This document shows, in pieces, positions 27,845-39,834 of a stretch of 64,000 nt of DNA. The stretch comes from Dioszegia crocea (taxonomy: Eukaryota; Basidiomycota; Tremellomycetes; Tremellales; Bulleribasidiaceae): positions 1,828,809-1,892,808 of the forward strand of contig BCKK01000002.1 in assembly GCA_001600615.1 (NCBI GenBank), read 5' to 3'. The stretch's first letter is position 1. Each line of letters begins with the position of its first letter. The notes under the pieces are model-generated. The model saw nothing but the letters and a program-made list of their open reading frames with translations, did no database searches and had not been told where the DNA came from. A program made the translations under genes and the position numbers.

Positions 27845-30800
27845 CTATTCATATCTACCCTCGGCGTGCTCCAGCACATCTTTTATAATCTTTACAAATT
27901 TCTTTTCCTCCTCGTCGCCCTCGACTGCGTCCGGGGAAGACTGATCGTCCACTGCTTTAGACAGCAAGTCCCATTGTTCACGCTCATCTGAGTGCTTCTG
28001 CAGCCACAAGAAGTACTCTTGTTCAGTCCACCCATGGAGCTCGTGCGGCAGTCTCAGGGGTGAGAGGACGATGACGTGATGTAGGACGATCAGGGGTGGG
28101 AGGTGGACTGTCTCGACCGCGTTTGTCAATGACGAGACCGGGGAGAAGAGGATTTGCCTGATGGAGTCAGTTCCTGTCATTGGAGTGAGATGTATACAGC
28201 AACGAATCGGGAGGCGCTATGGGAAGGTTCTGCCGTTCGGAAATCGTTGTCTGAAGTGGTGATTCACCACTGTTGATACCACTTCCGGCGACAGGAATGA
28301 GACTTTCACCTGCCAAACTTCGACCCTTCAAAGACTGATTTCCCAGAACATTCCGACTCCCTAGACACCCATGTTTTTTGAAGACTCACCTGAATGATCG
28401 AAGCGCCAAGTAATCATCTCCTATTCTTTCCAGCTTCATTCCTCCTCTTTGCCCCTGAACCTGACCAGTAGTCAACAGGCTCGACAACCCCACCTCGAGT
28501 TCCGTCATATCCGTTGTGAGTTTCAACTTCCCGCTTTCGCCTAGCGGTCGAGCTATTGAAGCGTGCAGAAGAAAGGTCCGTATAATGTAACCCGCTAATT
28601 GAAGAACCCTAATTGTCAACTAATTGACGCTAGGATAGGAACTCACCACTCTCGCATTGCCTCTCCCATCGACATCTTCCCCAAAAGCTCCGTCTTGACG
28701 AATCCCAACTTGTCTGTCATGTCCTGCATGTATGGACTACCTCCTCCATTGCCCATTGACATGGGGTCCATCGGTTTGCTAAAGTCGACATTGTGTATGC
28801 GATTTATGATGCTTGCAAAGTCTCTTCGCAAAGCTATATCGAGCGCTTCCGTGATCTTGGTATATGTCGCTCGGATCGTCTGAGGAGTCAGCCACTGGCC
28901 GTCTTCAAGAGGATCCGAAGATGGACTGACTTGTACAGTCGGGGACATGATCTCCCACACTTTTGCTGGGAACTCCGTTTCTATAAAGAGAAGGTTATAC
29001 CAGCAATGATACAAGAATCCCACAAGCTGACAGTTGACGGTCTGAGACGGGGTAGCATTGGGGCCAATGAGCGATACCGCCGTGTAGTCCTTGACGAGCT
29101 GCCCAAGTCAGCAGGCAGATAACGCCTCAGCAGAGCCACTCACCATCCCGTCAACCTTGGCAATCATCCCTTCTAGCACCTTGACCGCATTCCGCCCGAC
29201 TGTTCTGACGAGCAGTGGATCAAATCTCGCTGAGTCTAGCTCGTTTGTGATAGTCCTAGCTACAGTGACGCCATTCCCAGGTCCAGGCGGATTACCCCTG
29301 GCCCCAAGATATGACGCCAGAGCCGCTGAAACGATCTCGTTCATGCGTGTCGTTGATTTGGAGAGATATAGGGTTTCGAATGTTGAGATAGACCGTAGGA
29401 CTAGGACAGCTTCGGGAGATTGTTGATCTCTGGTATACACAGTGTCGGTGTGCATGGCGATCTTTGAGAAGAAATCGTGGAAGAGTCTGAGAAGTCGGGG
29501 GTAGCCCGTTGAGAGAGCTTGTTGGAGCCACGCTGACGCTATCGGCGTTAGCTGAGTTCAACCGTTTAAGGGAGCCACAGTTGGAAGCAGCTCACTCTTG
29601 GCAACTTCTTTCGTCTGCGTTTCGAGGGCTTTCGCCAACGTTGTCCAGAATGTAAAGCTTGGCTTCTCGTCTAGAGTCTTCATGACTACCTCTAGAAATT
29701 CGACATGCGTCTCGGCGTCCTTCTTGAGCTTGAGCACCTTTTCTAAGGTATACACCTATTGGAGTCAGCTTTTTGGCGAGCCTAAGAGGGTTATGAACCA
29801 CGAGCTCACCTTGATGCAACAATTCGCCACATCCTCGATGACTCTTTCCAGCCGACTCCACAGCACAGTTACCCACAGCTGGGTATTGCTACTCGACGGC
29901 TCGGTATTATTCCGTCCCCTGGAGGCGAACTTTGCCGTAGCGCTTTGATTGTCTACACGATCAGCTTGATTATGCTAGGAGATCCTCCGCGTGTCTTGCC
30001 GGAACTGACCTTTTCCAGCGACTTCTTTGCCTATAGCCGCAGAATCAAATGCCCTTGTGATTCTTAACGTCACAGCGTCGTTCAAGTCCGCCAAGAGGTT
30101 CGAGACTAGGTCTGGCAGCAATCTGAGGTTGTGCGCTGTTTGCAGCGAAGACGAAAGCAGCGGCTGATTTAGGTCTGATAGACCACTAATGACCATGCCT
30201 TCCATCTCCTGGATGATTGTATCTCTTGCGGCATCGACTTTCGGGGCGAAAACCTTGACAAAGTCCAGCTGCGCAAGAGGGATGGGGGCTAAGCCATGGG
30301 ACGCGCCCTCGCCCACAGCCGATGGTGGAGGGTGGAGAAGACTGTCGAGCTCCGCCACAGACAATGCAGCTTTTGCCAATGCCCTCTCCTTTTCTCCCTC
30401 GCCAACTTTATCCGCAGTCGCAGCGTTCATGCGATCCATTTGCGCTTCCATGCGCTGCGCCACGAGTACGAATCGCGCTGCCCGGCGAGTGAGATCTGAT
30501 GCTTGTGCGACGAGCTTCTGGCGCTGAACGAGGAGGGAGAGCGTGTCGTATGGGGTGTGAATCTTCGTGTTGAGGCGGTCGAGGGAGGAAGAGAGGGAAT
30601 TTAGAGATGTGCGAATAGGGTGGATATGCGAAGAAAGGGCGAGTGAAGCAGTAAGGTGAGCTAGAAGGATAGGGTAAGAGGTCGATATTTCTTGTCTGAG
30701 ATGCTTCGTCACATCCTCCTACCGCCGTCAGCCTGTTCTCTAGTATCCCGAGCGTAGAGAATTCACTATGCCATGATTGAGCTTTGCCAATTCCATCCCT

Positions 30801-30970
30801 ATATCCCCCTTGCCGACTGATGTATCCCCATTCCCCACCTTGGCCTTGACCTCATCTTCTGACGGATCATCCGGCCTGTAGGCCTGACCAGCGAGGACGG
30901 CATTGGCGTAGGCATTCACGTCAAACTTGTCGGAAAGGAAAGGCGCCTGGTCGATGTAGTTGTCGGACAT
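27845..30970 (-). CDS. COG5: Conserved oligomeric Golgi complex subunit 5
   Basis: Nine exons (30970-30767, 30718-30010, 29952-29810, 29755-29596, 29538-29144, 29098-28931, 28879-28647, 28608-28390, 28157-27845) encode 847 aa. Cog5 belongs to lobe B of the COG tether that captures retrograde vesicles at the Golgi. Evidence: the N-terminal block DKFDVNAYANAVL followed by helical segments around IHTPYDTLSLLVQRQK and LTRRAARFVLVAQRMEAQ, then the long alpha-solenoid and the C-terminal WTEQEYFLWLQKHSDEREQW. The last intron is 232 nt, far longer than its siblings, and includes a near-perfect palindrome. A frame is open inside it, but it does not join in phase with exon 8, so I treat it as one intron. 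The gene is divergent from TIM22. Confidence 0.9.
28256..28270. repeat. Palindrome in the long COG5 intron
   Basis: GTGGTGATTCACCAC is a 7-bp perfect inverted repeat around one base. It lies within a larger pairing in which GAAGTGGT (from 28254) faces ACCACTTC (about 28278-28285). It would form a hairpin in the spliced-out RNA of COG5. Function unknown. Confidence 0.6.
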
Positions 30971-31268
30971 TGGGTGAAGTAACTTGGGACCATCCCTATA
31001 TCAATAGGAGGTTATTTTTGCCCGGAGATGTGGAGAACAGTTCGTTCTGCGACCTCTCCCAATGGAAGTATGGCGAGATTCGGACGAAGAGCAGTGTTAT
31101 AGCGAGAGAAGAAGCTCTCATACACCCTGGCTTAGCGACCGAGGCGCGCTCGGAATGCGCGCACGGGCCTCGGCTTGGCCGCGCGGAAAAGTTGATTTTG
31201 GCTCTTCTTGTGCTGTCCATCGCCCCTACTACCTGCACTGACCGCTCTTAAGTGATAGCCTCGCAAAC

Positions 31269-32102
31269 ATGGCCACACCGATCCCCCTGCTCGCTCCGCT
31301 ATATCTACCGGGCCAAGAGCCTGTGCCGCCCGGGACAACGCCCGAGGAGCGAGCGGAAATGCAGCAGGGTATCAAATACCAAAAGATGCTTGCTGGAGCG
31401 CTGGAGAGTTGTCCCTTGAAGGTCGTCATGTCTGGCGGAGCTGGTAAGTTTATGCTGGAGAAGGAAACCGGTGTGTCTGAAGTACGGAAAGTCGATGGAA
31501 GGGCGGGGGTGAAGAGGGCCACGCTGCAACTTTGCTGGTGGGCAGGGTTGTGCGGGCGCTTCGATCTTCTTCGCGCACTGCCAGTTTCATCTATGGGACA
31601 GAGAGTCTCTTGATGGAATGGGGGTGATCGCACTGGCCACCGTGCTCTCAAAATTCATGAGCTCATTTCCTCAGGCCTCGGTCTCGGTGCCTTCTTCAGT
31701 CTCATGTCTGCTTCATTCGCATATGAAGATCCCCTATCGCGGGCATCGACCAAGCTAGTCGGAACCCGGGCCCAAACAGCCTTCATGTTCAAAGAGATGG
31801 GACGGAATATGTGGACAACTGGAAAAGGGTTCGGGAAAGTCGGGGCCCTATACTCAGGTGTGGAATGCTGTATCGAGGGTGTGAGTTTTCGGAATCATGT
31901 ATGCCCTCTGGGGGAGAATCAAGCTCACAAGTGTCAGTACAGGGCCAAAAACGATATAACGAATGCGGTATCAGCAGGTTTCTTTGCTGGTGCCTTGCTT
32001 GCTCGGCAATCGGGGATTAAGGCTATGGTCGGTGGAGGAGCGGCTTTTGCAGCATTCTCAGGGGTAATTGATTGGTGGCTGAGGAGTTCACCTACAGAGT
32101 GA
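31269..32102 (+). CDS. TIM22: Mitochondrial inner membrane translocase subunit Tim22
   Basis: Three exons (31269-31443, 31675-31880, 31938-32102) encode 181 aa, the usual size for Tim22. It is the channel of the TIM22 complex, which inserts carrier proteins into the inner mitochondrial membrane. Evidence: the glycine-rich first helix [18 protein letters not shown], the central [20 protein letters not shown], the signature [20 protein letters not shown], and the last helix [19 protein letters not shown]. The conserved cysteine pair of the family is partly represented (one Cys near residue 51, CC before IEG). The first intron is 231 nt against 57 nt for the second. The gene is divergent from COG5 with 298 bp between starts. 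Confidence 0.95.
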
Positions 32103-32407
32103 GCTTCACCCTGCTTCTTCCTCATTTTGACCACTTCCCGTCCCAGTTTTGGTACCAGAGCTGACGATCCGAAGAGAAATATAAGATAATCTACCTGCAG
32201 CATCTACACTTCGGACGACCTATACATCTACCTTACCTACCCCTCTTGCCTTTCTGTACACCACACTAAATAGAAGACACACCCTACTCTAGTTAACTTC
32301 AGTTGTATCTCATGCACAATAGCACCAACTACACACATGTCATTCTAGTTAGATCTACGAACTTTGCTACACTAAACTAGGCTACCTATTGTCCAGTTCC
32401 GTCTACT
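32103..32407. other. Convergent intergenic region
   Basis: 305 bp between the stop codons of TIM22 and the serine-rich gene. The right half is AT-richer and pyrimidine-rich, with several CTA-containing words, fitting 3' untranslated sequence. No gene is visible. Confidence 0.5.
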
Positions 32408-35400
32408 TTACTTGCTAGTCCTCCTTGTCCAACCACTCTTCCACTTCCCCGTCGCCTCATTCCCACCTCCCGCATCCTTTTCTCGCCTCTTCGCAGCCGC
32501 CGCCAGCATCTTAATTGCGTCCCCTTCGTCTTCTTCCTCCATTTCCTCACTTCCCGCCCTCCCCTGGAAGCTGAACCGACTAACAGGCGACCCAACCTCC
32601 AACTCCGGTTCATCCGAAGTACTTGCACTCCTACTCGACCTGACCGACTTATCCCCTACGGTAACTTGAGAAATCGCAGTAGTCGTCCTTCGTACAGGAG
32701 AAGGGAAGAATGCTGATCCTGACCCTGCACCACCTCCAGCTCCGTGCGATATCGTCCGACTCGTCGATGGTGAAGTAAGAGGTGCAAAACCCAGTCCGGC
32801 CGGTTGAGCCCGGACTGTATGGGTCGAAGTGAATGATGCCTTCTTTTTGAGCATATTTCGGAATCGGTCTGGAGACCGACTAGGGGGTGGGATAGGGGGG
32901 TGAGAAGGTGATTCATTGGGATGATCATATCGATCGTAGGATTCCCGAGGTGGTGAATCGAGGCTTAATTCCCCGTTCCGGGCGCTTCTGCTTCTCGATT
33001 CAGAACGACGGTATTGTGGTTGAGGAGACGAGAAGTGCGGCTCGTATTCCCTTGGAGGGGATTGATCGATAGGAGGAAGTGGTAGACCTGAAATCTCGGA
33101 CTTCTTGGGTGAGCGCTGGAAGCGCGATACAAAGCTCGCCATGCTGCCTGACGGACGCATGACGTCTAGACTTCGCCTTTCTCGCGTTACGCCACCAGCA
33201 CCGTACGTGTTGGACACAGGGGAAGAGGGGTTGTTTTGCCATCGCCGTTGATCGATGTCTGGCGAACGGGTAGAATCGAGTGATGAGCGGGATAAGAGGG
33301 ATTCCGATCGGCGGACGGTAGGTGATTGGGTTTGTGAAGTGCGGACAGACGCGGGGGATGATGATGATTGACCGAGCCTGTTGCCTTCGCGGAGTAATTT
33401 AGGGAGATCAAGGATGACCCGGGTAAGTTCCCGTATTGATTGATCTGAAGCTCGGCCAGCTTCGCGGAGGAGTGGAAGAAGGGTATCAAAGTCCCGCCGG
33501 AGGAGATCGATGGAAGGGTTTCCGAGATCGATAGCTACGTTTGTGTGGTTGGCTGTAAACATGGATTCTCGAATGGAAGAGTTGATGTTTTCCGAAGCTA
33601 CGATAGCAGCCTGGAGGGATTTGACAAGGTCGGGAACGGCCATCAAGAGGTCTGGGGGGAGTTTAAGCTCTAGTGCGCGGAAAGCTTCGAGTAAGAGTCG
33701 ACCATGCTCGGTTTTGGTAGAGTGTGCGTCGAGGGATGAAGTGCGACCCCCGCCTCCGCTGCCTAGCGAGGTGCTACTTCGCATCTGACGGGGTTCGGTG
33801 AGGGGAGGTCCATGGGAGAAACGAGAGGTAGCTCGACGGGCCGAGGGGCTTTCCATCTGGGCGTCCTCGACCGCCCGGCGATGCAACCGGTGGATAGGGG
33901 CTGATCGAGGAGCATCACGATCGAACGCCTCCCTGACGCTAGACATCGATGTGGCAGGTCGTGCACGAGCTGGAGAAGGAGGCATCGCTCCGATCCGGTC
34001 ACCACTTGATCCAGGCCGCTCATACCGCCTGCTTCCTGCCCTAGGTGAAGACTCAAAGTCACCCAGCACCGAGGCAGCCCTATCCTCCTCCCACTGCCTG
34101 TTATGCTCCTTCCTCGACTCCTCGATCCGTCTTAAAACATCCAGCGGATCCTTCTTTGCTGAATCGTAAGGATTGGGACGATCGACGACCGATACAGAGT
34201 CGCCCGGAGTAAGGGCGATACGGGATGATGAGGACAGTGTGGAGCTACGGGATTGATACCGCTGACGATCATCATAAGGGGCGTGATTATCCATTACGCT
34301 CGTGGACCGGGAGATCGTATTGCGATATTCGCGAGTAGGAGGGGGTTTGGGATATCCATGATGGTCACGGTCGGACCGGCTGGGTAGGCCAGAGAGGGAT
34401 TCGGACCACTGACGGCGGGAAGAGGTAGGCGAGCGGTCTAGACCTTCGATACCTTCATGTTTGAGGAAACGGGATGAGGGGGAGTCGACATTGCCGCCGC
34501 GATGGTAGGATGAGGGTTCTTTCTGTGGAGATGGCGTTATTGATAGGGGTTGCTCAGGAGAATCGACGACTTGGTGGACCCTGCTGGCGCGGGATGAACC
34601 GGACGCCGCGACGGGTGGATTGGATTGTTTCGGAGATGGTGTAAACTGCCCCATTAGCAGAAGGTCATGGAAGTTTGGTAAGCGTCAACTTACAAGTCCA
34701 CTCGGCCTAAACTCCGCTGGAAGCGGCTTCCGCTTGCCGCTCCCTGCGCTTCCTCCACTTCGATCCCTCTCTGAGTCTTCTTGCGCCGCGCCCCTGGTAG
34801 CCACCGTCCCTCCTCGTCTTTCGGGCGTATCCGCTCCTTCCAGAGCCCGAGCCGAAGCGGACGAGACTGTCGCGCTCCGCCTCAGCGTACCGCCATTACT
34901 GCTGATGACGGGGGACGTGCGCGGGGGGTCCCGGTGTCGCTGAGGAGAGACATCTTCGCGATGGGTGTGAGAGGTGGATGACGAAGCCTCAGCACGAGAT
35001 GCTCTGGAATTTGTTCGCCTGACCTCCGCCTCCGCCTCCCGGATTCTGTCATCGTAGTCCGCGCTGCCCGATATGCGTCGAAGTAGCTTGATGGCAGTTT
35101 CGTCTTCGGATGCCGGCTGAGCGTGAGCGTCGGAGATCTGTCGGGAGCTTCGGCGCAGGGATGGAGGTTCGATACGCGTGATGACTCGCGCAGGCTCGAC
35201 CCGGCCGGACTCTGTCACACGGACGACTTCCGCCTGAGCCTGGACGTCCGCAGAGGAGTACGACCCGAGCGACAGGCGAGAAGAATGCCGGCTGAGCGCG
35301 GATCCTGCCTCGCCCTTGCCGCCTCGAGAACCGCTCGAGGAAGCTGAAGCTTTCCGCCCGGATCCTCCTGATTCTGCTGGAGCCTTCAATGGCACAGTGC

Positions 35401-36229
35401 CAAGTGAATGACGGGACGAATGACGGCTGAGGGGAGGAGACGATCTGGAGGGACTGATATCGTTCAGGGCAGCCAAAGCGGGGGAGGACCGCTTGACAGG
35501 GGAGGGCGCGCCTGATTTGTCGCTCATACCGGATGATCCAGCAGATGATCCGGGTAGCTTGACATCACGGAGGGAGAGTGTGTAGACGCTAGATGATGAC
35601 GAGGCGGACCTAGTCATCCCCGCAGGGGCTTTAGGCTGAAGTCGACGTTGTGAAGATTGTGTGTGGGAGGTGACGGAGGAAGTGGATCGCTGGAGGGGTT
35701 GGATAGAGTGTGTAGATGAAGCGACAGAAGGTGTCCGAGGTCGTAATCGAGGCTTCGTGGCTGATGTGATGGCTTCATCCGCCTTGACAGTTTCGGCAGC
35801 AGCAGCTCCTTTGCTCACTCCCGCATCACTCTCTGTTCCAGGCGGACTTGGCAGTCCACTTCGATCGTCAATGTAGCTGCCCCTTCTCCCACCCTTGATG
35901 CCCTGCTCATCGAAGCCATCACCTGCCCCGGACGAGCCGCCCGTATCGCGCCGAGGAAAGAACTCCAAGCGCGGACTGCCAAGCCCTACACGACCAGTAA
36001 ACCCTAACCCCACAGTCCCATTTCTAGGTGCCTCATCGCCTGAGTATAAAGACGAGGTGGGCCGACGTGTCGCTGTAGGTCTGTCTGGGACATCATCCGG
36101 TAGAGGAGGTGGGGGAATGGCGGTTCCTGTGCCTGATGAAGAGGCGGTGCGAAGTGATGGACGGGAGGGATGTCTCCGGGGTATAGGAGGAGGAGCACCT
36201 GGGCTCACCCCAAGGCCTGAGCTGTACAT
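32408..36229 (-). CDS. Large serine/arginine-rich orphan protein
   Basis: Two exons (36229-34694 and 34645-32408) encode 1,257 aa; the join through a 48-nt intron keeps the frame. Most of the protein is Ser/Pro/Arg-rich and probably disordered, with many potential phosphosites (RRSS, SPxR). One ordered block of about 110 residues near the middle stands out: LLLEAFRALELKLPPDLLMA, VPDLVKSLQAAIVASENINS, then LLRRDFDTLLPLLREAG and ELTRVILDLPKLLREGN. It looks all-helical. A second short block, RFRNMLKKKASFTSTHTVR, lies towards the C-terminus. I recognise no family. The composition resembles fungal cortical, polarity or septin-associated scaffolds, but that is only a guess. Confidence 0.75.
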
Positions 36230-36682
36230 GAGGGTCGCAGAGGGGATGTGAGATGCTATATGATGGTGAATGTGCCTCCCTTGACTACGCGACGGTATTT
36301 CACCCTGCGTGTTGACAATGAGTATTTACGTAAGATTATTCTGAAACGAAGGATGAAACAACGCACGGATATCGGTTTCAGTGGCACCAGCAGCTTCTGC
36401 CACGCTTGGGCACCGCGCTTTTTGTTGGCACCAGCAGTACGGGGAGGCACCTTTTGTGGTCTGTGGGACCCGTAAGCCAGTGTCTCGAAACCCTTGTGTC
36501 GCGATTGCTTGACGATGCAGTGATCTGAGCCTACTGTACAATATTAACAGAAATGAAGACATGACGTGTAGTTCAAACAACCCTTATCAATTCGGGCGGA
36601 AGCTTCCGCTGCCTACCTCTCTTGTGGGCCATATTGTATACTCACTTTCAACATCCATACCTAGCCCGTAACCTATAGTATA
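36230..36682. promoter_or_regulatory. Divergent promoter, serine-rich gene / PRP19
   Basis: 453 bp between divergent start codons. A 12-bp direct repeat TGGCACCAGCAG occurs at 36382-36393 and 36426-36437. No gene is visible; a 64-codon minus-strand frame here has no support. Confidence 0.5.
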
Positions 36683-38403
36683 ATGTTCTTCTGCGCGAGT
36701 GAGTATATGTCAGGCAGATAGATGAGTGAGTCGCTGATCAGTTCAGTCTCGGGATCTCCCCCAACGGCCCCCGTCGTGTCAAGAACATCGGGAACGGTTT
36801 ACGAAAAAGCTCTCATTGAGCGTTATATCGGTAAGTACCTATCTTGAGTAATGGCAGAGCAAGACTGACGTAGGCAGATGAAAATGGGACTGATCCTATC
36901 TCTGGCGAGCCCTTGACTAAGGAGGATTTGATAGATGTTAAAGCTAGTAAGTATCAATTCCTAAACTTCCATTTTGTGCTGATTGTTAGAACCCTCCACT
37001 CTGCCTCCTCGACCTGCGAACCAAACTTCTATCCCCGCCCTCCTGACATCCCTTCAAGCCGAATATGACTCCATCATGCTCGAATCTCTCGAGATCAAAA
37101 AAGCGTTCCAGTCATCCAGGCAGGAATTGGCAAACGCGCTTTACAGGGAAGACGCAGCGACGAGGGTGATTGCGCGGTTGATGAAGGAGAGGGATGAGTC
37201 GAGGGATGCGCTGGCGAGCATACAGCAGACTGTCGGATTTGCGCCTGCGCCAGTGGAAGAAGAGGAAGAAGCTGCGGGCGAATCAGGAGATGTGGAGATG
37301 AGGCCAGAAGGCAGCTTGCCTGTTGAAGTGGAGGATGTCATTTCGGAGACAAATTCAAAGTAAGCCTTGCGATGTTGTTGCTTTACGTCTTGCTGATCCC
37401 CAGGCTATCGGCAACAAGGAGGAAGCGGAAGCCCGAGGCAGGCTACGTCAAGCCCGACGCAATCGGATCTTACACGCAAATATCCCACGTCCCTTCCCTA
37501 CACAACACCAAGCCTGCCGGTATCACCGCTCTGGACCTCGCAGCGGATGGCAATGTTGTCGTTACTGGCGGTGCAGACAAGGCTGTGCAGATCTTTGACC
37601 TCGAGGCGTCCAAGGTGCTCGCCACGCTCAAGGGCCACACCAAGGCTGTCAAACACGTCGTTTTCCGTGAAAAGGAGGGCATGCCCCGAGTCGTCATTTC
37701 TGGCGGAGATGATAAGACGGTGCGGATCTGGGGAGAGGATGACGGAAAATGGAAAGCCCGGGGAAGCATCACGGGTCACAAGGGTGAAATCACCGGTCTG
37801 GGTTTACATCCTTCCGGCGCGTTTGTCGCTGCTGGCTCGACCGACTCCACTTGGTCACTCTACGATATCGCCGAAGCTAAGAGCGTCGCCACCTACTCTG
37901 CTCTACCGGGCATGGACGGTTCTTTTGCCTACACGTCATTCTCCGTTCACCCCGACGGAGTCTTGCACGGTGGAGGAACCAAAGATGGTCTCATTAGGGT
38001 ATGGGACGCCCGTCAAGCGGCTTCCTTGGCAGCGACCGTCGCATCACACTCTTCCGACGTCACTTCCATCTCATTCTCTGAGAATGGCTACTACCTCGCC
38101 GCCGCCTCAAACTCGGATCCCACAGTCAACATCATTGATCTCCGAAAACTCACCGTCCTATCCTCCTGGAAACTCCCTACCGAGAACACCGTATCGGAAG
38201 TCCGGTTCGACGCATCGGCCCAATTCCTCACGGTGGCAGGAACGGATCTGCGGGTGTATGCCAACAAGACGTGGGATGAGCTGCTCAAGTTTGAGGACAA
38301 CGCAGGGGTGTTGACGGGTGCTAGGTTTGGGAAACTCGGGAAGGAGATTGTATTGAGTGGGATGGACAGGAGTATTAGGGTTTTGGGAGAAAAGGCAGAG
38401 TAG
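36683..38403 (+). CDS. PRP19: Pre-mRNA-processing factor 19, U-box E3 ligase
   Basis: Five exons (36683-36698, 36747-36830, 36878-36946, 36990-37359, 37404-38403) encode 512 aa, the normal family length. Prp19 is the tetrameric U-box ubiquitin ligase at the heart of the NineTeen complex, needed for spliceosome activation. Evidence: the N-terminal U-box opening MFFCAISGSPPTAPVVS with YEKALIERYI, DPISGEPL and DLIDVKA; PPRPANQTSIPALLTSLQAE leading to the coiled-coil tetramer helix; then WD40 repeats from about residue 215 (VVVTGGADKAVQIFDLEAS, VVISGGDDKTVRIWGEDDG, LIRVWDARQ). The first coding exon is only 16 nt, ending in the middle of codon 6, so it is easily missed by gene finders. Confidence 0.97.
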
Positions 38404-38641
38404 GCGGTATAGATCAAGAGAGCTTTGACGTGGGGGCTGAATGAAGAAGCTGTAGAAATCTATCTAGTCACAGAAACACAGTGTGCTCGCGGCATGCAGT
38501 GTCGAAGCGTGGTCTGTACTACAGATTGCCAAACCACTCGATTCGCGAGACCAGCGTCTCTCATGCTGTTAGATCAAAACATCAAAGACAAATGTCTCAC
38601 ACAGCCCAGAGCTACACTACACGAAAGACATGAGGCGACAG

Positions 38642-39555
38642 CTATAATTCCTTGAGATAAGCCGAAGGCACCAGCCCTCTTCGTCCGCTTGCGTCTTCAC
38701 ATGTCCACCCTGCTTCGTCAGCTCCAGCTCATCTTCAGCGCACCGCTCCACACAGCAACCCTCCAGGCTCGTTGGAAATGACTCACAATCATCCGACGTC
38801 TTCTCCGCAACATAGATAACCTGTCCAGTCTGCACACCAAGATCCGTCGCGTCTCCACCCTCATAATCATATATAGCCCTCGCCTGCCCCATCGCAGCCG
38901 GAGCAGCCACCGCCGTCCTTCTCGGCGCCGCACCCCTGCTCGGCGGAGGAGCCACCGGTGCGCCCATCCCCGCAGTAGGCGATGTCGGACTAGGCACTTG
39001 TCCCTGTCCTTGACCCTGAGCACCTCCAGCCCTGTTCAAAGACCCATGAGCAGAATTGACTATCGCCGCCGCCCCGACTTTGCCTAACGCGTCCATCGCC
39101 GCTGGATTCTTGCTCAACATGCTCAATCCAGTACGCGCACCCGATGTCCCCATTTTCAAACCACCCATGATCATTCGAGTGGCCATATCGGGTTTCTCCC
39201 CACTAGATTGCTGGTTCCCGAAGAAACTACCAGGTCCGCCTGCGCCTCCACCGGCAGAGGGTGCTCGCGGGGGTGGAGAGGATGGAGAGTGGATAGGCGG
39301 GAGAGTCCGACTGCCACCTGCAGGCGCCATAGGTGGTAGTGTACGCCCACCGGCGGATGTGGACGCTACGGGAGAGGCAGCATGGCTTGAGCTGCCGCCG
39401 CCCCCGCCCCCACCGAGGAGATGGGGTCGCGATTCGAAGTACTCGTCTAGCAGGTCGAAGAAAGCGACTTTGTCTGTTGTCCCGCGTCAGCATCTTCGAC
39501 TTCAATATTGATGGCGATCAAAGGCCTCACCATCATATGTCAGATTTGCGAACAT
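38642..39555 (-). CDS. SH3-domain protein
   Basis: Three exons (39555-39531, 39473-38787, 38709-38642) encode 259 aa. The N-terminus is MFANLTYDDKVAFFDLLDEY followed by FESRP, probably a short helical module. A Gly/Ser/Pro-rich linker and a hydrophobic Ala/Met/Gly stretch (RMIMGGLKMGTSGARTGLSM) follow. The C-terminal SH3 domain is split by the last intron: ARAIYDYEGGDATDLGVQTG, VIYVAEKTSDDW-WTCEDASG and RRGLVPSAYLKEL at the very end. ALYDY-type, WW and P-x-x-Y hallmarks are all present. SH3 proteins bind proline motifs, commonly at actin or endocytic sites; the partner is unknown. Reading straight through the last intron would give a longer frame that destroys the SH3 fold. Confidence 0.85.
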
Positions 39556-39834
39556 GATAGCTTGTAACTTTACTGGTCTACCGAGGTGCAGAGATGGATA
39601 TCAGATTGGACCAGGCGATAAAGTCAGCTTGGCCCCGCAGGGTCACTCGGCCGGTCATGCCGTAAGTCGATCTTGGCTCTAACTCTGGTGCCTTGTATAG
39701 TTGACGCTGGAGCGTGGAGTGCCAGGAGGCGGACAAGTAGAGTCCTAATGTTGGACCAATTATGCAGCAAGACATTGGTCAAGTCGGCGCGACCTTGAGC
39801 ACCTTTACCACTCCTAGAACCGCTAGCTACCACC

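Noticed and set aside
28198..28360. Possible cassette exon inside the long COG5 intron
   Set aside because: The stretch is open in one frame, but with exon 8 phase it meets a TGA; the open frame does not connect, and the upstream intron would be only 29 nt without a branch site.
31444..31674. Possible coding sequence in the first TIM22 intron
   Set aside because: Reading through gives 115 codons without family resemblance, while splicing it out restores the Tim22 [11 protein letters not shown] helix exactly in phase.
38617..38710. Straight read-through of the SH3 gene to a stop at 38617
   Set aside because: Read-through loses the WW and P-x-x-Y parts of the SH3 domain; splicing 38786-38710 restores them and ends at 38642.
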